Shown: positions 33,705-43,323, numbered from the stretch's first letter. The stretch: DNA of 64,000 nt from Pelobium manganitolerans (GCF_003609575.1 NZ_MBTA01000001.1:186001-250000), one strand, 5' to 3'. The notes: generated from the letters alone by a model not told the origin. Numbers and translations are program-made.

Positions 33705-35282
33705 TTATTTGTAATAAGGAACTGCCGGTTGCAACAATTGCGGATCCGACACGGTTTCTGACTGCGGAATGGGTAAAAACAGCTGGCTTTCTGATGTGAT
33801 AGATGTTTTAAAGCTATTAATTCCGTTTCCGGTATATGACCCTCTCTCTTGGCCTGCAATGTAGGTTTTAGCCCAAGCAAAGCCCCTCCGTTGGACATCA
33901 AACCACGAGTCGCCTTCAAAAGCAAACTCTGCGCGCCGTTCTTTAAAAATTAAATCGGGCGTAATTTCCGTTACCGGGATGTTGTTAAAATTGCCTCCGC
34001 GGTTGTGTACCTTATTAAAAGCATCCAAAGCGCTGGCATCAGTGGTTGATGGTGCTGTGCCCAAAGTGGCTTCGGCATAAATCAACAGCACATCCGCGTA
34101 GCGCAAAATGTAGGTGCACATGTCTGATGAGCCGTTAGGGCTTAAATCTTCACCGTTTGAGCCTGGACCAACCACATATTTCAAACTATTTGCACGGCTA
34201 CCGTTGCGGAAAGTGGTTGCGGTTTCGTACTCTGTTCCGGTGGTGTCGTATTTAAAACCTCCCGGGAAATTGTCGTTTTTCCAATCGGCGCGGAAAAAAC
34301 CATGCTCCATGTTAGACCATTGGCGACGTTTATCTGCCGGATCATAAGAGTTTAACAAATCAATAGTTGGGTAAACCGAAGAATAACCGGTGTTAAAATT
34401 AGGTTTCATTAAAGGACCTGGCGTAGCGTAGCAGTTTACTGCATTTGCAAAACCATAACCGCCAGATGCAATCCACTGTAAGGCAAACATAGACTCTTGG
34501 TTATTGTTGGCTTTAGAGCTGGTAAACATCTCTTCGTAATCAGGGTACAAATCAAACTTTTTACTGCTAATTACTTCGCCTGCTTTTTTCTTGGCGTTGG
34601 CGTAATCTTTCATGTAAAGATACACCTTGGCCATCATGCCGGTAGCAGAATAAGCCGAAACACGTCCCTTCTCCACCGGGGTTTGTGGTAGGTTTTTCTC
34701 GGCATAATCTAAATCCTCCAAAATAAATTTCAAAACATCGCTTTGGATGTAGCGGGGCACATTATAATCGCCAGAACCTGCCAATGCCACCGGATCTATC
34801 ACAATAGGAATATCTTTATACATCCTTGTTAAGTAGAAATAGGCTACCGCCCGAATAAAACGGCACTCGGCAACGGCGTTCTGCAAATAATCTGTACTGC
34901 CAGAAGTTGCTATCTTTTGCTCAAAGGTAGATTGTAGTACCGTTGCTGTACCGGCTACTTTATAAAGCGAACGCCAAGCGCTGGCCACTAAAGCGTCTGT
35001 ACTTAAAACGGTGAAGTTGTTAAAGCTACCGCCGTCATAATTGGGGCCGGTTTCGGTGAGCATATTGCCTGCCAAGGTTTCGCCAATGGCGTGGAAGGCC
35101 TTGTCGGTATAATCATACCAAACAGAGTTATATAGATAGCCTGTTGCCGCATAAACCTCTTGCGGTGTATTGTAGTAGGTATCTAAGGTTGGGTTGTTCT
35201 TGGATGGGATATTGATGAAATCCTTTTTACAAGCAACCAGGGAGCAAATCCCGATTAGAAATATTAAACTATATTTTTTCAT
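33705..35282 (-). CDS. susD-like: SusD/RagB family nutrient-binding lipoprotein
   Basis: A 525-residue surface lipoprotein from the ATG at 35282 (MKKYSLIFLIG); an upstream in-frame extension to 35354 has no signal character. The lipobox is LVAC followed by KKDFINIPS. The helical TPR-like scaffold of SusD proteins covers about 60-300 (AECRFIRAVAYFYLTRMYKDIPIV). The C-terminal part has the typical YILRYADVLLIYAEA, FKERRAEFAFEGDSWFDVQR and LFLPIPQSE. It binds oligosaccharide and acts as a lid on the SusC transporter encoded 84 bases upstream on the same strand. Confidence 0.95.
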   Translation of the reverse strand: MKKYSLIFLIGICSLVACKKDFINIPSKNNPTLDTYYNTPQEVYAATGYLYNSVWYDYTDKAFHAIGETLAGNMLTETGPNYDGGSFNNFTVLSTDALVASAWRSLYKVAGTATVLQSTFEQKIATSGSTDYLQNAVAECRFIRAVAYFYLTRMYKDIPIVIDPVALAGSGDYNVPRYIQSDVLKFILEDLDYAEKNLPQTPVEKGRVSAYSATGMMAKVYLYMKDYANAKKKAGEVISSKKFDLYPDYEEMFTSSKANNNQESMFALQWIASGGYGFANAVNCYATPGPLMKPNFNTGYSSVYPTIDLLNSYDPADKRRQWSNMEHGFFRADWKNDNFPGGFKYDTTGTEYETATTFRNGSRANSLKYVVGPGSNGEDLSPNGSSDMCTYILRYADVLLIYAEATLGTAPSTTDASALDAFNKVHNRGGNFNNIPVTEITPDLIFKERRAEFAFEGDSWFDVQRRGFAWAKTYIAGQERGSYTGNGINSFKTSITSESQLFLPIPQSETVSDPQLLQPAVPYYK

Positions 35283-35366
35283 CCCTTTATGTTTTAGTTG
35301 TGATGAAGCACTGTTGGTTTTGTGCGCTGTTCCCAAAAACTGATGCTGTTTCATCTGTTGCTTAAA

Positions 35367-38300
35367 TTAAAACTGAATGTTTGCGCCAATGGTAAACGTT
35401 CTTGGCGTAGGGTAATGCCCATTATCCACGTTTTGGGTTAACACACTTTTGTTAAACGAGCCAATCTCGGGGTCGTAACCAGAGTATTTTGTAAACGTAT
35501 GCAGGTTTTGGCCCGATACATAAATTCTGGCACTGGTAGCCTTGAAAGCGTTAGCCCATTTCTGCGGCAAATTGTAGCCGATAGACACGTTCTGTATCCG
35601 TAAATAAGAACCATCTTCGATATACCTGTCAGAGTTTCTGGTATTGTTAGAGTGCCAGTTGTTTACAAAACGAGGCATGTCTGATGTGGTGTTGTTTGAC
35701 GTGTACCTGTTTAAAACCGTAGTTGATTGGTTTAAATAGGCATTTGATAATGATTCGGTGTATTTACGTGTCCAGTTAAAAATTTGGCTTCCTTGCACCC
35801 CTTGCAAAAACAACGAAAAGTCGAAATTTTTGTATTGCAAGGTGTTGGTGATGCCGTAAGTAAAATCAGGGTTAGGATCGCCAATGATGGTTACATCTTC
35901 GCTGCCAATTTTACCGTCCGGAGTTCCGTTTGGCCCGCTGATGTCTTTGTAGCGCACATCACCAAGGTACAAACCGGTTGGACCAACGGCTATGCCCCAG
36001 TTGGTGCCGTTGTTCAGCTCGCTTAAATCTCTAAACAAACCATCTGTTACGTATCCGTAAAAAGTACCTACCGGATGGCCCGCTTTTGTAATATTTACCA
36101 CAGATGTTGAACCGGTAAAATCTTGCTCGGCACCTCTTAAAATTGCATTTGGCGAGTTTAAGCGCACCAGCTCATTACGGTATGCGCTAAGTACAACATT
36201 GGTTTTCCAGCTAAAATCTTTACGTTGGATGTTGTACGAGGTTAAACCGATATCGATTCCTTTGTTGTTCATCTCTCCGGCATTGGTTACCGGTGGCTCA
36301 ATTTCTTTATAGGCATTAGCCGGCGGGTTTGGATCTAAACCTGCAAACACCGGAAGCGTGGTGGCTAAAATCATATCTGTAGTGGTTTTGTTGTAAACAT
36401 CCACAGAAAGCTCTAGCCTTTTATTTAGCACCGTTAAATCAACACCGGCATTTTGTGTTACTACAGATTCCCAGCTTAAGAAAGGGTTACCCACGTTTGC
36501 TGGCACACCGCCTTTACCAAACGGTGCGATAGAGAACAACCGGATATTGGTAGAGTAAGCGTTTTGAACGGGCGAGTTTTGGTTACCCACAGAGCCATAT
36601 CCCAAACGGATTTTTAGATAATCAATCCCTTTCCAGTTTTTAGCAAACTCTTCGTTAGTTACTGTCCAGGCAGCAGAAACCCCAGCAAAAGAGCCCCATT
36701 TTTTCTCGGGTCCAAAGCTTGATGAACCATCCCGGCGGTAAGAAGCAGAGATAGAATATCTATCATTATAGGTATAACCGCCACGGGCAAAATACGATTC
36801 CATTGCCCACTCGTAAACGTTAGAATTGGTAGCCGCAGGGTCAACTATACCTGCATTGATAGAAGGCATGTTTTGGTTTAAATCTGTTGCAGAAACCCAA
36901 GTTCCACTATAGTAAGACGCTTGTGCCTCGTGGCCTAGCGTAAAGTTTATCCAATGTTTGTTGGCAAAACCTTTATTAATGTTCACATAATTTCTTAGCG
37001 CCCAATAATGGCTGTTGTTTCTGTCTTCGCGTAGCCTGCTTGGTGCTAAAATAGTTTGTTTGGTGTTTTGGTTAACCACATTGGGCTGAAAAGCCGAGTT
37101 TTGGCCCAACTGGAAATCGTAGTTTGCCTCGTTACGTAAGTTTAACCAATCTGTAAACTTAATTTCGGCATATATATTTCCGAAGGCTTTGTTTTGGATA
37201 GCCCTTACGTCGCGCAAAGTTGCGGTTGCGATAGGGTTAGAGTTTGCTTGTCCAAAGGTATTGGCACCTAAAGAGCTGGTGGTAATAAAATTGCCGTTAG
37301 CATCTTTAATTGGTGTTGCCGGACTGTTGTACAGTACAATGGTAGTTGGTGTTTCGGTCCCGTCTGTCAAAGCAATTTTTTGGTTGCTTCTGGATAAGTT
37401 TCCTGTAATACCTGCTTTCAGCCACGGGCGTACTTGATGATCTAAAGCAAAACGGGAAGCTAGGCGGTCGAAACCAGAGCCTATAATGGTACCTTCTTGG
37501 TCAAAATAATTCACAGAAAAAAAGTAATTTGTTTTTTCGGCCCCGCCAGAAAAAGAAAGCTGATGGTTTTGGGTATAGCCGTTTTTAAATAAAGCGCTTT
37601 GCCAATCTGTACCTTCGCCCAAAACGTCAGGGTTTTGCAACTCACCAATTACCGGCAGCTGCGAACCCGGAGAGGCTGCGGCTACTTCAGGAATCAAAGA
37701 ATTATAATATTGTGCATACTGGCGCAGGTTCATAATATCCAGCTTGTTAGGCACATCGGCCGCGCCAAAATAAACGTCGTAATTTATTTTTCCTTCGTTA
37801 GCACGGCCTTTTTTTGTGGTGATTAATACCACGCCATTACCGCCCAAAGAGCCGTAAATAGCTTGCGCCGATGCGTCTTTTAAAACGTCAACGCTCAAAA
37901 TGTCGTTAGGGTTTAGGGTGGATAGTACGCTTTGTTCTGATTGGCCTGCTTTACCGCCCAATTGATCTTGCGCAATGCTGTTTGTGCTGGTCATGATGGG
38001 TACACCATCCACCACGTATAAAGGTTGCGTGCCATTTACAGAGGTAATACCGCGTACTTTAACAGAAACGCCTCCCCCGGGCTGGCCTCCGTTATTGCTT
38101 ACTGTAATACCGGCAATTTTTCCTTGCAAGGCTTGGTCAACACCAGAAACCGGTAAGTTTTTAATGTCTTTTTCATTGATGGATGAGATAGAAGTGGTTA
38201 CATCTGCACGCCTGATGGCGCCGTAACCGATAACCACCACATCGTCCAGGGTTTTGTTGGCCGATGTTAAAGTAACATTTATAACTGTGTTTGTCCCGAT

Positions 38301-38564
38301 AGCTACCTCTTTCGGGTTGGTGCCTAAGAAGGTAAACACCAATACTTTTGCTGTTGCCGGCACCTTTAATGCATACTTTCCGTTTGCATCGGTTTGGGTG
38401 CCTAAACTTGTTCCTTTTACTTGTACAGAGGCTCCTGGCAGACTTAGCCCTTCAGTATCGCGCACCGTTCCGGTAATGGTTTTATCCGGATTTTGTGCAA
38501 ACGACTGAACATACAAAGTGAGTAGTCCTGCTAGCAGCAGGAACTGTCGTAGAGTTTTTCGCAT
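35367..38564 (-). CDS. susC-like: SusC/RagA TonB-dependent oligosaccharide transporter
   Basis: A 1065-residue outer-membrane protein. A signal peptide (1-23, ending SFA-Q) is followed by a carboxypeptidase-D regulatory-like domain (about 28-110: ITGTVRDTEGLSLPGASV). The SusC signature region with a TonB-box-like DDVVVIGYG leads into the plug (LQGKIAGITVSNNGGQPGGG, YVVDGVPI). The remaining 800 residues are the 22-strand barrel, which ends FTIGANIQF with the terminal Phe. No extra N-terminal STN domain is present, so signalling to an anti-sigma factor is not expected. It starts a new transcript after the 263-base gap at 38565. Confidence 0.96.
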   Translation of the reverse strand: MRKTLRQFLLLAGLLTLYVQSFAQNPDKTITGTVRDTEGLSLPGASVQVKGTSLGTQTDANGKYALKVPATAKVLVFTFLGTNPKEVAIGTNTVINVTLTSANKTLDDVVVIGYGAIRRADVTTSISSINEKDIKNLPVSGVDQALQGKIAGITVSNNGGQPGGGVSVKVRGITSVNGTQPLYVVDGVPIMTSTNSIAQDQLGGKAGQSEQSVLSTLNPNDILSVDVLKDASAQAIYGSLGGNGVVLITTKKGRANEGKINYDVYFGAADVPNKLDIMNLRQYAQYYNSLIPEVAAASPGSQLPVIGELQNPDVLGEGTDWQSALFKNGYTQNHQLSFSGGAEKTNYFFSVNYFDQEGTIIGSGFDRLASRFALDHQVRPWLKAGITGNLSRSNQKIALTDGTETPTTIVLYNSPATPIKDANGNFITTSSLGANTFGQANSNPIATATLRDVRAIQNKAFGNIYAEIKFTDWLNLRNEANYDFQLGQNSAFQPNVVNQNTKQTILAPSRLREDRNNSHYWALRNYVNINKGFANKHWINFTLGHEAQASYYSGTWVSATDLNQNMPSINAGIVDPAATNSNVYEWAMESYFARGGYTYNDRYSISASYRRDGSSSFGPEKKWGSFAGVSAAWTVTNEEFAKNWKGIDYLKIRLGYGSVGNQNSPVQNAYSTNIRLFSIAPFGKGGVPANVGNPFLSWESVVTQNAGVDLTVLNKRLELSVDVYNKTTTDMILATTLPVFAGLDPNPPANAYKEIEPPVTNAGEMNNKGIDIGLTSYNIQRKDFSWKTNVVLSAYRNELVRLNSPNAILRGAEQDFTGSTSVVNITKAGHPVGTFYGYVTDGLFRDLSELNNGTNWGIAVGPTGLYLGDVRYKDISGPNGTPDGKIGSEDVTIIGDPNPDFTYGITNTLQYKNFDFSLFLQGVQGSQIFNWTRKYTESLSNAYLNQSTTVLNRYTSNNTTSDMPRFVNNWHSNNTRNSDRYIEDGSYLRIQNVSIGYNLPQKWANAFKATSARIYVSGQNLHTFTKYSGYDPEIGSFNKSVLTQNVDNGHYPTPRTFTIGANIQF

Positions 38565-38650
38565 GTCGTTTAATTAATGGTTTTTAGCTATACCAAATTT
38601 GATTAATAACTAGGCAGAATCATAATATTATTTTTACAATTAATGATAAA

Positions 38651-38708
38651 TATCTGACTTATCTGCTTTTGTACGGCTACATTATATGCGTATATCGCTA
38701 TCAGATAG
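38651..38708. promoter_or_regulatory. Possible regulator site upstream of susC
   Basis: TATCTG occurs at 38651 and 38660 as a direct repeat (9-base spacing) and again in inverted form within CTATCAGATAG at 38698-38708, an 11-base palindrome. They lie 90-145 bases ahead of the susC start, where an activator of the locus could bind. No regulator gene is adjacent. This is a pattern-based suggestion only. Confidence 0.3.
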
Positions 38709-38801
38709 GCATTAATACTAAACTGGCTTTTAATACTATTTTATCTTTAGCCGTATACTTTTATTGAATTCTATAAAGCGGTTGTTAGAAATTATTGCCT
38801 C

Positions 38802-38824
38802 AAAAAAGGATGTGTGCGCACACC
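38802..38824 (-). terminator. Intrinsic terminator after the CE2-like gene
   Basis: On the minus strand GGTGTG and CACATCC enclose CGCA, followed by TTTTTTG. The core GTGTGCGCACAC (38812-38823) is a perfect palindrome. It comes directly after the esterase stop codon and separates GH26-GH27-CE2 from susC. Confidence 0.72.
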
Positions 38825-38827
38825 AAC

Positions 38828-39889
38828 TCAATTCCATCCCTTAATTTTTTTGATAAAGGCACTTAGCTGCGCGGCAATTTCATAATGTTCTTTAACGCTG
38901 GGGTGGTAGCTACAGCCCGCCTGATATTGTTTTTCAAATACATGATAGTAAATGTTTTTATCGCCGTTTTGGCACTGATGCTTAACAATAGCACTTAGTT
39001 GCGCCTGCATAAAAGTGGCCAGCTTAGCATCTGCCATGGGGCTGCTTAAACATACAATAGTGGTGTTTGGGTAAACTTTTCTGATGTTAGCAATAAAGCT
39101 GAGGTAATTTTTGGCAAAAGTTGCCGAATCCTGAACGCCGTCATTTTGGCCTAGGCAAATACTTAAAACATCGGGTTGGTAGCGCGAAAAATCCCATACA
39201 AGTTCATTGTCGCGGAAGTTTATTTTATCAAATAGCTGTGGCATCACAAACTTATGATCGCAACAGCTGTGCATTAAGCCTATACCCGATACCGAGCTAA
39301 GATGATACCCGCTGTTGAGCGTCCGGGCGGTAATTGCACCGTAGCTTTGGTAGGCGTCGCTTTGGTCGTACCAATCGCCCTCGCCACAAGGCAAAGCGGT
39401 GCTGTTACTGCCCATGCCACAGGTAATAGAGTTGCCCATAAACTCTATTTTGCGCACCGGTGCCGGTTTAGCGGGCAACAGCTTTTCGCATCTAATGCCC
39501 ACAAAATCTATGTAGCCTATACCGGCTTCGGTGCCTTTGCAAATTAGTAGTTGGTGCTTGCCTTCAGAAAGCTTATCGCCTACAATTATCCTGTTTTCTT
39601 TTTGTTTGAGCTTTATTCGTTGTGGCGTGCCTCCGTCTATCACTACTGTTATATAATTGTGGTATTTACCGTAAAGCTCTTCATCATTTAGCCATAACTC
39701 GCAATAACTGCCCTCAAAACCTACCTCCACATAAACACCGGGCGCATAAAAACGAGGTATTTCTGGCTTGGTAAAATCAACCCTTCCGGTATATCTGAAA
39801 AGCGGATTGTTAGCACTGTAAAATTTAGTTTTTGCAAGTACCGGAAAACCGGCTAGCATGAAACACAAAACATAAAATAGCTTTCTCAT
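38828..39889 (-). CDS. SGNH-fold carbohydrate esterase (CE2-like)
   Basis: A 353-residue exported esterase with a signal peptide (1-19). The first 140 residues form a beta-sandwich (VYVEVGFEGSYCELWLNDE), and the SGNH hydrolase domain starts with block I EFMGNSITCGMG (Ser154). Block III is LGQNDG (N249-D250), and a late YHPSVKEHYEIA carries the catalytic His. This two-domain order is that of family CE2, whose members remove acetyl groups from mannan or xylan and can move them between sugars. In this locus, deacetylation of galactomannan or glucomannan is likely. It lies 60 bases after the GH27 gene. Confidence 0.85.
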   Translation of the reverse strand: MRKLFYVLCFMLAGFPVLAKTKFYSANNPLFRYTGRVDFTKPEIPRFYAPGVYVEVGFEGSYCELWLNDEELYGKYHNYITVVIDGGTPQRIKLKQKENRIIVGDKLSEGKHQLLICKGTEAGIGYIDFVGIRCEKLLPAKPAPVRKIEFMGNSITCGMGSNSTALPCGEGDWYDQSDAYQSYGAITARTLNSGYHLSSVSGIGLMHSCCDHKFVMPQLFDKINFRDNELVWDFSRYQPDVLSICLGQNDGVQDSATFAKNYLSFIANIRKVYPNTTIVCLSSPMADAKLATFMQAQLSAIVKHQCQNGDKNIYYHVFEKQYQAGCSYHPSVKEHYEIAAQLSAFIKKIKGWN

Positions 39890-39949
39890 TAAGTTTTTGT
39901 TTGGTGGTATCTTTAAAAATTAGCTGCTTATGTAAACGTGGTAAAAGGT

Positions 39950-41182
39950 TTATTTCGCCGACAAACGGAACATCAGCACGTCATGTGCTGGAATGTTTGC
40001 CCTTAGCGGCTTTGCTGTACTGCCGCTTTTTTTGCCGGTCCATAAATTCTTAAGCTGATAAGTATGGTCTTTGGCGTTAAGTTCGCGCTGGCTCAGCTCA
40101 TCAAAAATTGTTTTCTCTTGCCAATCAAACTGAATGCTTGCGGGTGTTTTAGCCCTATTTAAAAAGCACACTGCCCAATCGCCACCGGCTAAAGGCTTTA
40201 GCCAAGTTTCCACGCTATCTTTTGTTGCGTATTTGAATCCTTGGATGCCTAAGGTGTCTTGGTTTACAGCTATTACCTCTTTATTGGTTAAAATTTGCAG
40301 GGTTTCTTTGCTCATTTGCCTAGGATCGTTGCCGGCAATTAAGGGCGCAGCCAACATGCACCACATGGCAAAATGTGCGCGGTCTTCATTCTGCGGCATT
40401 CCGTTTCCAACTTCCAGCATGTCTGGATCGTTCCAATGCCCTTTACCGGCGTATTTGCGCAAGCCATCTTGCATATCTAAAATTGCCAGCACCCCAAAAG
40501 CCTTCCAGGTGCCGTGGTCTTTTATGCAGTCAAAACAATTATAAATGTCGCCGGTGGTACGCCATAAATGCCCGATAGGCTCGGCCCACTCCCAGGGTTT
40601 ATTATCGCCCCACTCGCAAATGCTCAAAACAATAGGGCGCCCGGCTTTACGTAAGGCCGCGGTGATGGTTTTATAAGCGCCTTCCGCATTTAAACTTTCG
40701 GTGTTGCACCAATCGTATTTTAAATAATCAATTCCCCAATTGGCATAAGTTAAAGCATCCTGAAATTCGTAGCCTCTGCTTCCTGGCCTACCGCCGCAGG
40801 TTTGAGAGCCCGCATCCGAGTAAATACCTATTTTTAAGCCTTTGCTGTGGATATAATCGGCCAGGGCTTTAATACCCGAGGGGAATTTTACCGGATCGGC
40901 GTGGATAAAGCCCAAACTATCGCGTTGGCCGTGCCAGCAATCATCAATATTAATATAGGTATAACCCGCGTCGCGCATCCCCGATGATACAATAGCGTCT
41001 GCCACTTCACGGATAATTTTCTCGTCAATATCGCAGGCAAATTTGTTCCAGCTGTTCCAACCCATAGGCGGGGTTAAGGCCAGGCCATCAAACTTATGGT
41101 AGTTTTGGGCATAGTTGTTCCCTTGTGCAAAAGCCGAACTTACTAAGCTCAGCATCAGTAAAAAGATAAACGGTTTTTTCAT
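39950..41182 (-). CDS. GH27 alpha-galactosidase
   Basis: Removes alpha-1,6-galactose side chains. It has 410 residues from the ATG at 41182, giving a proper signal peptide (MKKPFIFLL, ending AFA-Q); a longer in-frame reading to 41227 would bury it. Family GH27 phrases: TPPMGWNSWNKFACDI at the start, YINIDDCWHG, the nucleophile D157 in YLKYDWCN, and the acid/base D212 in TTGDI. The ligand-rich AGKGHWNDPDMLEVGNG and the C-terminal beta domain follow. It lies 10 bases downstream of the GH26 mannanase gene. That pair debranches and cuts galactomannan. Confidence 0.95.
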   Translation of the reverse strand: MKKPFIFLLMLSLVSSAFAQGNNYAQNYHKFDGLALTPPMGWNSWNKFACDIDEKIIREVADAIVSSGMRDAGYTYINIDDCWHGQRDSLGFIHADPVKFPSGIKALADYIHSKGLKIGIYSDAGSQTCGGRPGSRGYEFQDALTYANWGIDYLKYDWCNTESLNAEGAYKTITAALRKAGRPIVLSICEWGDNKPWEWAEPIGHLWRTTGDIYNCFDCIKDHGTWKAFGVLAILDMQDGLRKYAGKGHWNDPDMLEVGNGMPQNEDRAHFAMWCMLAAPLIAGNDPRQMSKETLQILTNKEVIAVNQDTLGIQGFKYATKDSVETWLKPLAGGDWAVCFLNRAKTPASIQFDWQEKTIFDELSQRELNAKDHTYQLKNLWTGKKSGSTAKPLRANIPAHDVLMFRLSAK

Positions 41183-41192
41183 ATTGATAAGA

Positions 41193-42407
41193 TTAAAATT
41201 TATACAAGTTGGGTGTTTCGCTGCCAAACATTACATAGGGGCTGTCTTTAAATTTTATAAAATCGGCTTCTGCCGGATGTCCTTTGTAAGGCGTCCAATA
41301 AGCGCCCGCTGTATTTGCCCAAATTAAAACATAGCTTAGCTGCAGTGGATTGCTTTGCAGTGCTTTAAGTAAATTTTGGGTGTACCAATCGGCTTTGCTA
41401 AGGTTTTGCAAGCCGGTTTCTGTTAAAGCGGCAAGTTTGTTTTTGCTGATGGCGTAGTCCGCAACTATTTTTAGCTTATTGGCGGCAACCGTAGGCGACA
41501 CGTTCGCTTTAAGGTCTTCGTAATTATCGCTGCCCACCAAATCAACATATTCATCTCCAGGATAAAAAGCAAGGTAGCTAGCCAAACTGTTAAAATTTCT
41601 GTCCGGCGACCATCCGTAAAGGAAATTATGGACCTTCAGCTCGTCGCGCAGATAGTTTACGGTGAAACGATAAAGGTTTTTATAATCTTCGGCAGTACTG
41701 TGGCCGGCGCCCCACCAAAACCAAGAACCGTCCATCTCATGGTAAGGCCTAAAAATGATGGGCACTAACTTACCATCGGCACCTATTAGGCTCTTGGCAT
41801 ATTCGGCAATAATCTTTAAAGAGTTTTTGTAAGTTTCGTGGGCTGTGCCACCGGGGAGGATTTCTTTTACTGCTTCCTGCGGCGAATCTGCCCAGTAAAA
41901 GCTGCCTTTAGATACGGGGTTGGCATAATGCCAGCTGTAAGTATTTACACCTCCGCGGTTATAGGCCTCAATGGTTAATTTTTTGGCAATCGCTTTCTCA
42001 TAGTCAAACCAAACACCGGTTTCGAAGTTAGCGATGTGCAAAAAATCATGCCCGTACACGGCGGGGTATTGTCCAGTAACTTCTTTAACATCAGATTTTT
42101 CGGTGCTAACGCTTGGCCTATGCTGTTCATTTGCCCATTCGGAACCGTCTGCGTTTAAGCCGCGTTTAGTGGCATCTTGATGGCCAAAGAGGATGTTGTT
42201 TTTGGCTAATTGCTTTAAGTTGTAAAACAAAGCAGCGGTTTCGTCTGTCGCGTTTTTATCTGCCAGCCAGGTTTTTACCGTAGCCAAATCTGGTTTGTTG
42301 CTGCCTGCTTTTGGAGGCGTAGGCGAATCCTTTTTACAGGCAAAAAAACTGAATGCAAAAAAGCAGGCAATTATCGTTTTTGGCCAAAGGTTAATTCTGT
42401 TATACAT
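41193..42407 (-). CDS. GH26 beta-mannanase lipoprotein
   Basis: Endo-acting mannanase anchored by lipid. It has 404 residues from the ATG at 42407, with a lipobox ending FFAC (Cys24) followed by KKDSP, so probably outer-membrane and possibly surface-exposed. GH26 motifs: NILFGHQDAT early, the acid/base E224 in FRPYHEMDGSWFWWG, YGWSPDR, and the nucleophile E330 in AALTETGLQ. It is the first gene of the mannan locus in transcription order and is likely the first to attack the polymer outside the cell. A -7 promoter element lies about 65 bases upstream. Confidence 0.94.
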   Translation of the reverse strand: MYNRINLWPKTIIACFFAFSFFACKKDSPTPPKAGSNKPDLATVKTWLADKNATDETAALFYNLKQLAKNNILFGHQDATKRGLNADGSEWANEQHRPSVSTEKSDVKEVTGQYPAVYGHDFLHIANFETGVWFDYEKAIAKKLTIEAYNRGGVNTYSWHYANPVSKGSFYWADSPQEAVKEILPGGTAHETYKNSLKIIAEYAKSLIGADGKLVPIIFRPYHEMDGSWFWWGAGHSTAEDYKNLYRFTVNYLRDELKVHNFLYGWSPDRNFNSLASYLAFYPGDEYVDLVGSDNYEDLKANVSPTVAANKLKIVADYAISKNKLAALTETGLQNLSKADWYTQNLLKALQSNPLQLSYVLIWANTAGAYWTPYKGHPAEADFIKFKDSPYVMFGSETPNLYKF

Positions 42408-42471
42408 CCGCAAAAAATGTTGGTTAAAGACGTGTTTAAGTTAGCTGGGCTTATAAAACAATCGGTTAAAC

Positions 42472-42479
42472 CAAAGCTA
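42472..42479 (-). promoter_or_regulatory. -7 promoter element of GH26-GH27-CE2
   Basis: On the minus strand TAGCTTTG matches TAnnTTTG exactly, 64 bases before the GH26 start. No clear TTG lies at the -33 distance, so an activator may be needed. Confidence 0.45.
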
Positions 42480-42541
42480 TTAAAGCTTTTTTTGGGGTGT
42501 TAATACTTTTATAGCCGTTTTTTAGCAAAACGGACTAGGCC

Positions 42542-43321
42542 TTAATCCAATTTTTGAGCTATTATAACTAGCGCTTTTAGGTGTTTGCGGTGTTTGCGGA
42601 AAGCTTTTTTTAAGGCAATTACCCTTTTGCGGATTTGCTGATTGCAGATGATGCGGAAAAATATCTTAATAAGGTTAAGAAGCCCTTCATCTGCTAACAG
42701 CCTTTTCGGCTCTAACAGCAACATTTCACTGGTTTGTAGCGCAACAATTTTGAAACCCTCTTGTTGCAAAAGTTGCTGCCATTCTGTAATTCCGAGAGGG
42801 CGCGCATTTACATGCGATACCTGCGCAAGCTCTTTGTTTAAGGCCGCAAGGGCTTTATCACTTAAATTTTGTTTTTCGATGGCTAACTCGTGGATGGCAT
42901 ACAAGCCTCCAGTTTGCAAAATACGTTTGGCTTCGGCAATAATCTCCAGCTTTTTATGGTCGGCGTACATGGTAAGCATGGCTTCGCCATAAACTTTGCT
43001 GGCGTAATTGCTGGGCAAAACAGGCTTTGCCACATCTGTTAATAAAAAACTAACCTGCGGACTGTTAAATTTTTGGCGTAGGTTTTTAATGTTGCGGGCA
43101 TCTTTATCTAAACCTATGTATTGCTTTGGATGTTTTTGTAAGGTATATGTGGCGGTTAAGCCAATGCCGGGTGCAAATTCAATTACGGTATCTGCCTCGC
43201 TAATATCTAAAAGGCGCAACATCTGGAGGCTTAACTTTTTGCCTCCAGGGCGCAACACTTTTTTGCCGATACGGCTCAGCAAATCGTAACTTTCGGCTTT
43301 TTCGATGCTTTTTTGCGCCAC
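42542..43321 (-). CDS. SAM-dependent methyltransferase, unknown substrate
   Basis: A 259-residue class I methyltransferase. Motif I reads VIEFAPGIGLTA (about 48-59), the acidic end of strand 2 is in YIGLDKD, and a motif III-like LLTDVAKPVLPSNYASKVYGEAML follows; later ETGGLYAIHELAIEKQ-type wording marks strand 5. The C-terminal 70 residues are very basic and helical (KIFFRIICNQQIRKRVIALKK in part), as for membrane or nucleic-acid contact. The start is a GTG at 43321, two bases past the cupin stop. The two are clearly co-transcribed. Substrate not identifiable. Confidence 0.8.
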   Translation of the reverse strand: MAQKSIEKAESYDLLSRIGKKVLRPGGKKLSLQMLRLLDISEADTVIEFAPGIGLTATYTLQKHPKQYIGLDKDARNIKNLRQKFNSPQVSFLLTDVAKPVLPSNYASKVYGEAMLTMYADHKKLEIIAEAKRILQTGGLYAIHELAIEKQNLSDKALAALNKELAQVSHVNARPLGITEWQQLLQQEGFKIVALQTSEMLLLEPKRLLADEGLLNLIKIFFRIICNQQIRKRVIALKKAFRKHRKHLKALVIIAQKLD

Positions 43322-43323
43322 CT

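Noticed and set aside
38565..38827. ECF-sigma/anti-sigma control of susC
   Set aside because: SusC has no N-terminal STN signalling domain and no sigma or anti-sigma gene is nearby.
42515..42533. Hairpin CCGTTTT/AAAACGG after the methyltransferase gene
   Set aside because: It is a perfect 7-bp stem, but no T-run follows on the minus strand, so calling it a terminator is not justified.
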